This document shows, one piece after another, positions 27,001-39,000 of a stretch of DNA of 64,000 bases. The notes beneath the pieces are model-generated. The model searched no databases, was not told where the DNA came from, and saw only the letters and a program-made list of their open reading frames with translations. Position 1 is the first letter of the stretch; every line of letters begins with the position of its first letter. The stretch is from positions 124,001-188,000 of the forward strand of contig NMRA01000239.1 in the NCBI GenBank assembly GCA_002633005.1, read 5' to 3'. The stretch is from Phoronis australis (Eukaryota > Phoronida > Phoronidae). A program made the translations under genes and the position numbers.

Positions 27001-30000
27001 GCATGTCAGTGGTTGTGCAAATAACAATGTGTCTTAATGGTGTCATCACCCGGCCACGCCCTCCATGGGTGCAGTGGGCTTAATAGATTCACCAGATCTG
27101 ATTGATAGATGCTTTGAGAAATAAGTTGCTCTCTGGTTTTGAAGGAATAACTGAACAGTCAAGTAAGTCATAGCTGTCCACCATTCTTTTAATGGCAAAA
27201 ATAGGGCTTGATTAGTTGGTCGGTATTGTAGGTTTGATCAGACACAAATTCTTTTAGTTTCTGCTCAAGTTAGTTGGTCCAGAATCATTCCAAATGTCTA
27301 GTTCCAAACTGAACTCTCCTGACATAGCAGGTACTTTATTGAGTCAAAAAGCGCGACTTGCTGTGCATCAATAAATGTGCAGTGGTGCGTATTTGTGGAC
27401 AAGTTGAATTAGGCGTGTATTGCTAGTAACATTTATCTCTTGCAGCAGTCACGTCGAGTTCCGACGAAGAAGATTTCCATGATGCAGTAGAGGAACAGCA
27501 AGAAGACTTCGTAGTCACCCTGAAACATACGCTCACAAAAACTCACAAGTAGGTCAAAGTGCAAAGCCTCTTACTGCACTCTTAATGTGATGTTATGGTA
27601 ATTGTCTGGTGCTTATACTTGCTCAATGCTTGCCCATTTTATGTAAAACCTTTGGGGTGGTTTAGTTGCTTGAGATGAAATGCTACGTTGTCAATCAGTT
27701 CACTGTAACACGTAACAACATTATGACACGCATGCACAAAATGCCTTGTGATGTCATTCTGATGCGTTTAAGAAAAAGTGATGCTTGCATTTCTTTGATG
27801 TGTTTGTGATGTGTACGGCAATCATTATGACATCGGTTTCTCTCCACAATAGTTGTCGTTTGCAATAGTTGACATGTCCCTAGGGTTTGACACAACCCCA
27901 TGGGAGGTGCTGTGAGGTACACATTAGCCAGACAGTGAAGTAAAATTGATTAAAAGGGGAAACTTGTAAGAAAATGACCGACCAGTTGTTTTGGCACTTA
28001 ATCACACATCTACCTCCTTCTTTAATGACACTATGTATGTCGCTATCTTGGAATGCAATAACTCAAGAATAAGAAAAAGGATAACACTTGATCCCTTTTT
28101 TGTTCATTATTCCCTATGTTTGCACTGTGATTGGCGACTGTCCTTGGTGGGTCGCACTACTCGATAAAAGTTAATTATTTTTTTGTCAGACAGTGCCTAA
28201 GTGGACAAGTTATTGATGTTACTTTCTGGGGTTATTTTGATAGAAAGCATGGTGTTCACACATTTGTGCGGTGCAGTGTGCTCTTCACTCCATTATTTTG
28301 CCAGAGGTAAAGTTGGATCGAGTGTGGCCAGTGTTGTTTCGATATCAGAACTTGTTGCCGGAAGTAATCACTGTATTTTTTTCAGGCAATGTTTTTTGTA
28401 AAATATTTTTCATTGGTTTACAAATTTGCTGGGATTCTGAGTTCCACTAAATTTCACAGGGTTGATCCTGGGAAAAGACTCTCATGTGGTGACCTTTGTT
28501 TACTCACTTAAAATTTCAAGCCTCAATCAGTGGCACTGTTGCAGCCTATGCGTTGACACTTATGTATTCAGTTAATTAACTGATGTTATCAGTCGTTTAA
28601 AGACTTGCCAATAGGGGCTACAGCAGTTGATGGGATTATCATTTACATGGGGACAGATTGGTGGAAATAGTTCCTGTAAACAGATTTCAATGAAGTTTTG
28701 GGATTCTGAAATTCATGGGAATGCTGCTAGCATTATTTGTGGCCTGGCATTTTCGTAATACACACTGACACGTGGCAGTGCTTAAACTAGATGTTCTTGT
28801 CGAGTTTCCTCATTTTGGTGTCGTCTTTATAATGCCGCAGACGAACTGGGAGCGGCATAAGCACAGTTAGCGTCGAGAGTCTTGGGGCCAACCTGCTTCG
28901 AGCGGAAAACGAGTCCAGCGAGTCCGACTTTGATGACCATCCAACCAACGAGGCATGGGTGATCGCCAACAAAGACAGCATTTCTAATAATGTAAGCAAA
29001 ATGTGTACATTCATTATAGTTGGGCCTTTAATGGCTGTCTTTGCACCAGCTTTCATCTTGATTATTGTGTTCACTGGTTTCCAGTACCGACACTGTATTG
29101 ACTATTAAAGGAAAAACTACTGGTAAAATAGTGTACAAAAAATTATTTGCTTCTTCGATTGATTCCTGAAGTGTTTTGTCTCTTCTTGAAATTAAAGTGA
29201 ATCTTGTAAGACAACCAAATGTGTTAAAGAAACTAGAAACAACTGAAAACTAATGTGTCAAGCTTGCATTGTATTTACATCACAATTTACCCTTTTCATT
29301 ACAACTGGTATTGTTACATCACAATTTACCCTTTTCATTACAACTGGTATTTTTACATCACAATTTACCCTTTTCATTACAACTGGTATTTTTACATCAC
29401 AATTTACCCTTTTCATTACAACTGGTATTTTTACATCACAATTAACCCTTTTCATTACAACTGGTATTTTTATATCACAATTTACAATTTTTAATAAAAC
29501 TGGTATTTTTACATCACAATTTACCCTTTTCATTACAACTGGTATTTTTACATCACAATTAACCCTTTTCATTACAACTGATATTTTTACATCACAATTA
29601 ACCCTTTTCATTACTGGTATTTTTACCACTTTAGAAATGCTGGTACCCACTCCTAATTATGATCTTGTCACTGAATGTGCTCAAGTTACTGTTACCTGCT
29701 TTGATAGGCAAACTGTGCAAACAAGTCTAGGTTATAATATGTCAGTATAAGAAGTAGGATCTGTATTGGACACTCTCTCAGTAAGAAGAGTTCACATTTT
29801 GATCAATATAAATGAGTATATTAGGACATTTTTGTTATGATTTTAAGTTCACGTTGAAATTCATCTAGTTTCTTCGTTTGAGTTATTTTTATTGGCTGGC
29901 ATTGGGTTTGGAATAATCATGTAGTTTTTTTTACAAATTAGAATTTCATAGCGTCATAAAAGGGACCTACAGTTGTCTCCAGTGCTCTTAAGGCTTGTAA

Positions 30001-33000
30001 TTTCTTGAATTTTTAAGCAGTTTGCCAGGGTGTTATTCATAACTCATTAAACAGTACCTGACTGGTCCATGTTTGCCTCCAGGTCGAGATTGGTTTGACT
30101 TGCCAGTTGCTTAAATTGGAAAGTTGGTAGTATTCACTCACAGGAGTCTCTTATTTTGAGTACCAGTTTGTTGCCCATTATTCGGTGGAGGAACTGGTTC
30201 TCAAAATGCAGGACCCCTGCAAGTGACTGTTATCAGACAGTTTAGAATGCTAATCCTTAAACATGAAACACGCCCACCAGATATAATGCTTTCTACCGCT
30301 TTCTGGGCTTAACTCCAATTGTTGTATATCATATTTTTATAATAAACATTGAAAAGTACGTAATACGTGCATTTTCCCAATTTCTGCTACTTAATTGTAT
30401 TGGCTCCTCATGTTGAAGCCAACCTTCCTGGGCTCTCTTTTCGATTTCAGATGCCCGAATACTATGTGCACGGTAAAACTTAGGGTTGTTCCTTTGCAGT
30501 TGTTAGTCAACTTAGTGGGACTGCTACTGCTCGCCTGTTTAGTGCCTCTCGGCTATGCGTACTACATTCTACTGACTGTAGGGGACCTGATCGTAATGCC
30601 AATCACTATGCTGTGCTCCTCAATCTCAGCCATATCGGTACAGTTTAAACTAGCACTAGGTTTTCATATTTCTATTCTGTTCTCATACTAGATTTATTTG
30701 TTAAGAATTTTTGTCTATCTCAGAGTGGAAATTAGCACACAGAATTGCAATGCATGGTGAAAAAAGAATTGAATGCTGTTTATAAGAACACCCATGTAGT
30801 TAGGAAGGGAGGACAAAATTTACAGATGTTATTCATGTTAGGAGAGGACTGTTATTCACCAGTCAGTGTGGTCGTGTCAAATGCCTGTGTGTGATATTGC
30901 CATTCATGTGATATTGCCATACATGTGATATCGCCATACATGTGATATCGCCATTCATGTGATATTGCCATATATGTGATATTGCCATTCATGTAATATT
31001 GCCCTACATGTGATATTGCCATTCACATGATATTGCTATTCATGTGATATTGCCATACATATGATATTGCCATACATATGATGTTGCCATACATTTGATA
31101 TTGCCATACATGTGGTATTGCCATTCATGTGATATCACCCTAATATGATATCACCAGTGTACACTCGCATACTTTAGTCTGTAGTGAATGCATTGATTCT
31201 CACCTACATCAGTTTAGTATGTGTTCATAAGCAAGCAGTATCTGATCGTTGTAAGTTAGTGGTGGGCTGCCATTTTAGTTCTTTTTTATGTTAAAACTAT
31301 TGTTTTGAACAAATTTCATTAATTGCAAGGTATCTAGTGTATGATAAATTTTTTGAAAATATTTCCTTATTACCATTCATTACTAGATTGTTTCCCTTAA
31401 ACTTTGGTACAAATAGATATTTGTGAACATTTCTACCACGGTGACCACTATAAGAACATCTAGGCAAAGGATAGTTATTTACTTAAAACAGTGTATGAAT
31501 ACCCAACTCAGAACCCAGTGACTTTGACGGTGTTACCCTAGTTCGCAACAGTCACGTTAAGTTTAGCATTTTGAAAAAAACACTTACTATTATGATTTAG
31601 GAGCCATGTTTTGCCTGGCCAATTTGCAATGAATTTCATCACAGCTTCAGGGTATCCAAGTGTGATGGTCGTGCTGATTTAGTTTACGTTTTGATCACAA
31701 AAATTTTTAAGTCTAGTCTGCACGCCATCTGTAGGACACATCATGTGACTTAATGAATAGAAGTCCCATGTATGTGATACCCACTGCTAAATCTGGTTAG
31801 ATTTCTCTGTTCGACCAGTGCTCCCGATGACTCAGTGGACTAGAGTTTGTGTCTGCACGGTTTGCAGAACGTCCCGGGTTCGAATCCCAGTGGGGGTAGA
31901 AATCTTTCCAGACTTATGTTATTAGGTCGCGTGATGTGGCCAAAAGGTGACGTGCAGATCAGACTTGAAAATGCTTGTTATCTATATATCCACGCCGGTT
32001 CAAGATTTACATAATTATTAATTTAGTGTATTGATGTTAACATGTACACGTTATAGGGATCCCTTAATGTATTTGGTAGAAGAAGATCACTATCCTTGTC
32101 TGACTTACAACTAGACTCTCTACTGCCCGTGTTTCCCCAGAAGTTGACTTTGCCAAAGCCCATGCAGTCGGGCTTTTTGTGCGTGCCAGGAGTAGGTAGC
32201 CATTTTGTCATTGCTTGCTCATCAGTTGGTTTTAGTTCTGGGTAAATATAACTTTGTGGGCTATGCATATGATGGAATATCTTTTGTTAATTTATTGTAG
32301 CTGTCCATATATTAACATTTGCATATTAGTAGTATTGCCTTTAGTTTTAGTTCTTAAAGATTCATTTCGAGTAATTACTAATAGAATACCTTTCATAACT
32401 ATGTTCAATCCATGTTTAAACGGAATTAGCCACGTCTTCAAAAAACATCTTTCTACGCAGCATATTTCCCCTCAAATGAAAAACCTATTTCCTCATCCCC
32501 CTATAATTTCTTGGAGAAAATGTAAAAATCTAAAAAATTATTTAGTTAAAGCTAATATCGACAATATACACCAAACTGACAAACCTATTGGCAACACACA
32601 ATGTAACAAAACTAGGTGTAAAATGTGTAACTTCATCAACGATAGCACTTTTTTCCAGTCTTCCCAAACCAATGAAAACTTTGAAATAAAACATTATTCT
32701 GATTGCACCACCAACAATATTATTTACCTTATAACTTGTAAAAAATGTTCTATCCAATACGTAGGACAAACTCAACATAATCTACAAACTCGGTTTCGTA
32801 ATCATAGATTTAACATAATACATAAAAACATTTCTGAAACTATAGGTAATCATTTCAATTCCAAAAACCGTAATATTCAAGATCTTTCTGTACAAATAAT
32901 AGAAAAACTCCAACACCCCAGTACCCCTCACAGACTTAAAAGAGAACAATATTGGATAGACAAACTGAATACAAACCTCATGGATTGAACATAAAAACTT

Positions 33001-36000
33001 CTTGAAATATGTCATTGAATTTTTTATGCAAAAATGTATCATTTTCATTACACCATATCTTATATGTCAATTGTCATTTTGTGTTTGATTTTACTTTATT
33101 TCTGTTTTTGTTGATAAAGGAAGTTGTTACATCCGAAAATTTCAAATTTCAGTTGATCCATTCTTGTTGTTTTATTTACCGATTTATAGTCTTCATTTCT
33201 TGAAACAATAGTATCCTTGGGAGGATCTGGATCGCTTTATTTAGTTTCAGATATATATTTTCTACATATCTGTTAGTAATTTGCTTGGGGTGTGGTCTTC
33301 GCAAGATTTTCTTATTGCAGTTAATTTCACATTTCTCTGGAAATCTTGTCAATTGTTATTTGCTACTGGTTTCATTTCCGAGATCAGTAATGCATTAAGC
33401 AAACTAGAGCACCAACAAGTGCTGAAATATAAGTGTCATCGAAGTCATCTAGCATGACCACTCACCCAGTGGACGAAAAGGGCGCTAGGCATAGAAGCTT
33501 AGCCAGGTGGTGAGCAAATTTTCAGAGTAGTTAGGTACTCTGTCGTTCTGTGTGTAGCTCAAATAAACTGTATCCTCATTGTAGTGTTTTCACTTGGACA
33601 TTAAAATAATCTCGTTTTAAGCAGATGTTAAGTATGTATCTGAAGCATCATTTGAAATAGAATGGTGAATGTACGGAGACTAAATTTTGAATTGCGCTTG
33701 CCGTTGCGTTCCAATCAATGACATCACATCCTGGTAAAGGGTTCTTAGCCACAGACCCAAAAATTTATTTTGCAAAACCTTGCAGTTTTGAGAACCTCCG
33801 TTAACCCAGTTTCAAGTATCATGTTGGAGTTACGTGAAACTGCTTGAGTAACTAGTGTCTCCTTCTGTGGCATGGCTGTATGGACTCATAATGTCAGAGT
33901 GCAGTGTGAGCTTTATGGTTGGCTAATAATTGAGCCAATAACTAATACGTTCTGTAATCTGTGAATACTTCCTTTCTGCAAATTCTTTTTCTTCTAACGC
34001 TTGCAAACGGAAGTGGTTTAAGATAACAATAATATCGGTGTGGCAAATATTCTGGGGTCTCGCGGAAATATAGTGCATTTATTTTTACCTCGGCCTATAT
34101 CCTAAAATAAAATAATTTGCTTCATCATCCTCTACAACTCCGTGCATTTGAAGTGCGAGTTCCCATAACATCAGGATTTGAGTTAACAAAGAGAAGGTGC
34201 TTTTTACAAGCACATTATGCAGACTAGATGAATATCCACCTGTACCGCATGCCCACCCTCGGACATCGCAGGGTGTGCGAGTTTTGGTAAATGTTAATCA
34301 ATATATCGTCTTGGTTTCAAAACGAATCCTTCAAGTTAAATTTTTGAAAGCTTCACAAGAGAGTTCTTTCACTGTTCCAAGTTGTCTTCAAGTTACAGAA
34401 TTTTCATGTTATTAGAAATCTTACTCTTACAGAAATCAGATTCAAAATCGTCCTTAGATGCTGGCAAAGCTGCCGGAGGTGCCAGGAAACGTCGTGCGGT
34501 CATTCCAGAAAAACCTAACCACAGTCTCAACTTGTGGAGCATTATGAAGAATTGTATTGGAAAAGACTTGTCAAAAATACCCATGCCTGTAAGTGGTCGT
34601 GTGCGATGGAATTTATGTGACCGTTAATAATAGGAATCGTGTACTTTGAAGTAACAGTCTTCGGTGTTCTGTTGACAGGCAGGGAAGGTGAAAGGGCAAT
34701 TGAAATGCGCATTTAATTCTTATTCTTAGTATTGCAATTCGGAAATTTTTTGTAGCAGTGTTGTTATTTTGTGGAATAGTTGTCGAATTGCCTACTTTCA
34801 CCTATCATTTCTTAAATACTGGCTAATTGGTGTAACAACAGTACAGATTTGTGTTGGTGTTAGCCAACAACTGTGATTGAATGTTGCACTACTAACAAAA
34901 TATGGTTAGCATTGACAAGCCAAATTTTTCTGAATCAATGAATCAGTTTCTCTTTCTTACTTTCGTCAACCACATGTATATAACGGAAATGTTGTTGTGA
35001 AGTTTTAAGTAACAAACGAGCAGATCTGGCATTATTGATAATTTGTGCGCTAACTCTTACAGGTCAACTTCAACGAACCGATGTCTTTCATCCAACGCCT
35101 TACAGAGGACTTGGCGTACAGCGACTGCTTAGACCAAGCTGCCAAGTGCGAGGACTCATGTGAACAGTTGGCCTACATTGCTGCCTTCACTATCTCCAGC
35201 TACTCGACGACAACCACGCGTAGCGGCAAGCCTTTCAACCCGTTGCTAGGCGAGACGTTTGAATGCGATCGACTAGAAGACTATGGCTGGAGGTCCATCT
35301 GTGAGCAGGTGGGTTGGAAAACGTTAACAAGAAGATACATTTTGTGTTTAGCCGCTAAGACCGTTTCACTCATGTTTGCTGTTGGATTTTAAGTGGCGTA
35401 ATTGGCGACAAAGAAGCGTAAATAAATTGAGTATAATTGGACAAAATTACACACAGTTATTTCGGACATTGCTTTCATTTTCGCAAAAATCTGCGAGGCA
35501 AATGACCCTGAACTTCCCTGGCTGTTGAACCACGTTGCCTTTAGATACCGCCTCACTGGCATTGCCACGTTACCCTACACATACTTTTAGTGTTCAGGCA
35601 GGGCTTCTACTTTTCCTTTTCGTCTTTTTTCGTTTCGATTTCCTCTTGTTTGATTTCCAGCTTCCTCTTTTGTTTATTATTATGAATATTTTGGCTTTGT
35701 TCTTGCAAAAATGTTTCTTGCAATTGAATTTTACAACGAAAATATTTCTATCGCAACCTATTTATTTGAAGAATGTTACGTCACCTGAAAAATGTTTTTT
35801 TGCCATTGGTCATTCCAAGCACTGACTCTGGTAGTAGTGAACTCAAAAGACTGCAGGCTTATAATTGAAAGTATCAAACATAATTTTAGGTTAGGGCTTA
35901 AAGTCCATAAATCTAAGCGTTAATGTCAAGCTTTTTTTGGAAGACGGTGCTGAAATGCAAATTCACCCAACTGTCTACCAAAGCTCTGCATTTCCAGAAA

Positions 36001-39000
36001 TGTTCAAGTCAGCTCGCCTGGCAATCCCAACAAATTTTGCCGTTCCATACAATAGCTCAAATCTAAGCTAACACATTCAGGAAGTCAATCCTACCCAAAA
36101 ATAACCCTGAAAATGCGTTTTATCCTTAAAATGGATTGTGTCCCTTTAAAAAGGAGCAGGGTCCATAGTATGCTGCTAAAGAAGAATGTTATTTGAGCCT
36201 GTTCAAGCAATATTTAGTGTGGTGTTGCCATGGATATTAATGTGCTCTGTGACTCCATTTATGACAATTAATCACAGAGGGCTGTTTTGAAGCATTGTAA
36301 TTAGTTTTTATGGTTTAATGTTTTCAATATCTGCCTGTTTGATGGTGCAGCTCAACCAAAATATTAAGCAGAGTTAACGTCTCATCCGATTTGAAGGTAA
36401 GGCTTCATTCAGTGCTGCAACAATGTGCTGTCAATCATGAGCTGTCAATCATTTCAGGTTAGTCATCACCCACCAACATGTGCTATGCATGCCGAGGGGC
36501 GGGGCTGGGTATTCTGGCAAGAGGTGACTGTCACCAGTAAATTCCGTGGCAAATATTTACAGATCATCCCCTTAGGTAAGTTGACCTTATAGCTTGTTAG
36601 TGAAATATTAACAATGTTTTTAATCCCCAGTATGAAGTTGTTTAGCTTTGCATGATTTAAAACTTTGTTTCTCACAATTTGGAAGTCTAGAAGTTGTTTT
36701 ATTTGGAACTTAATGGTGAATAGCGAAATGTCAAGTTCTTGAACTTGCGAAACAAGGTGGTTTGGTGTTGTATTGTCTTAGTCAGGAGGTCATAAACGTC
36801 TTTGAAAACTTGATTGAGTCTCTCCATTCATAGTTCTCATTTAGGCCCCTCGATGTCATGATTTTAGGGCCAAATATCAACCCTGTTCTCTTCTGAAAAT
36901 ATTTTAAAATTCCAAGAAATTCGGCTACGAGGTGCAAAAATTCTCGTCTCAGGATTAAAATTTTCCTCAAGGCTAGAATCGCGTATAAGTTGCGTAACCC
37001 TTCAGCTTCACCAGTGTTAACAGTAGTCTCGAACCCATACTCTATTAGCACGATAATGGAATCTGGGTTCAAGGCTATGACTGCAGTCTAGATATGGAGA
37101 ACTGAATCTGGATTAGTTTATTGCAAGTGCAGGGGTGATCTCATAAACTGATGAAAAAAGTTGTTTATGGTAGTTCTGAGCTCCTTCACTGACACCCCTA
37201 CTACTGGTTCAACTGCAAGCAAAAAAATCAAATATAAGCAGTTTATGAGACAACACTTCAACTAAACATTAGCTTTGGCTACTTGAGGCAGTGGCAACCT
37301 GGGGGATTGGCTTGGTGGTAACCAGGGTGTGGAATTGCTGGTTTCTAGGGGTGTTCCCCCCTCTCCTAAAAATGGCCTCGGAAGGCAAACCCATGGAAAA
37401 TAAACAAACTAAGGTAAAAATGTGTGGATTTTTAATATAAAAACCTTCATTTTTCAAGTCAGATGGTGAGATGATGCATTGTGGTATGCTTGGCAACAGT
37501 ATTTAGTGAAGTTAACTAGAAGTCTGTTTTGTTGGCAAGGTAACTCGTGTAGAATGAAAGCACTTTGCTGAGAAGTGTATTTCATGGTTGATTATGTTGA
37601 CAGGTATCATGCACCTGCGGTTCCCCAAGACTGGTCACCACTATACATGGCGCAAGTTGACAACTACAGTACATAATATTATTGTGGGCCGGCTGTGGGT
37701 GGATAACCATGGGGAAATGGACATTGTCAATCATTCTAATGGTGACAACTGTCATGTCAAATTCTCTGCCTACAGCTACTTTTCACGAGAGATTGCCAGA
37801 AAGGTAAGGTGGCACTTTTTGCGTAACAGTGAGCAGCTAAGTGATGATTTGGTAATGCACTTTAAGCTTGACATGGAGGCATGTGTGAACGCACAATTTT
37901 TTGCTGCATCTTGATGTCTTTATTAATAGCATTGGAAAACTGTGGACATTATCAGGAGCAGTAATGTTTATGTTGGGTGGTGTAAGTTAGAAAGCCTTTG
38001 TGTCAGGCTATGCAGGATAATTATGGCATGCACAATACATTGGCATCATGGAAATCTTAGTTGTTGGAGGTATGAAATGTTGGTGACTGTTTCCATAAAA
38101 AGCCAGAATTCTACTACAACTCTCTAAACTTGCGCTAGAACTTAGACTAAGTCGATGTTTTGTTGAAAATCAGTAGAATGAAGTTGTTAAACGCAGCAGG
38201 TTTAATCAGACTTAAGACATAGGAGCTTTGGTGAAACGGCCTCGAACATGGAGTTTACCATCTTTCACTGTGGATAATTACAACTATGGATTCAGATGAA
38301 AATATGCCTTTCGGAATAAATCAACTTTTGGTGTTGGGATATGCTTTGTGATCAGGGATACCATTTTGGTGAAACTAGGCTTGAATAAGTGGTGTGATTA
38401 TTACCGTAGGTGACAGGTGTAATAACTAATAAGACGGGCGATGTCAGGTACGTGTGCACCGGTACATGGGATGAGAAACTGGAATGTGCCAAGGTTGTCA
38501 ACACCAGTCAGAACAGTAAAGGCAAGCCAGTGTTTGAGACGGGCCCGTACAAGTGCCTGTGGAAAAGGAAGTACCCACCGTGAGTATACCATGAAACGGA
38601 GTGAGCTCGTTTAATTTTGTAACGACAATAATTCGACCTGTAGTCTAATGCTTTCTTAAGATATTAGCGGTAGTGTTCCATCAAGCTTGTTGATGTCTTG
38701 CGACTGGTTTGTTATGCTCTGTGTCTATGTGTCCGGGTGTTTGGTGTCCTGCATCTGCCAACTGTATCTCCTAAACCATTTGAAGGATATTCATGAATTT
38801 TGGCAGGTGTTCTTATGGGGTTGATGACAGGTGGTGGCGATTTTCGGATGGTTCTAATTAAGTGTGCCCCCTAGTGGCAATTTTAATTTTTAATGAATTT
38901 CGGTATATGTTTCTGTTGAAATGACAAGGACACCTTCTTGATTTTGAATGGATTGTACGGAGTCTGCCCCTCCCCCCGTAGTGACCATCTTCATTAATTT

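Noticed and set aside
29253-29750. 165-codon ORF (+) and 130-codon ORF (-)
   Set aside because: Both are translations of the 39-bp minisatellite with short unique tails.
30395-30691. 98-codon hydrophobic ORF with an acceptor-like ttcag before atgcccgaa, as an extra OSBP exon or membrane protein
   Set aside because: OSBP exons 6 and 7 already join in phase without it. The possible donor (cacg|gtaaaa) would give a 22-bp exon that breaks the frame, and no family was recognised.
31819-31901. Functional tRNA gene
   Set aside because: The acceptor stem pairs mainly by wobble, the T stem has a mismatch and the D region is overlong. Similar box A/B heads elsewhere in the window point to SINEs.
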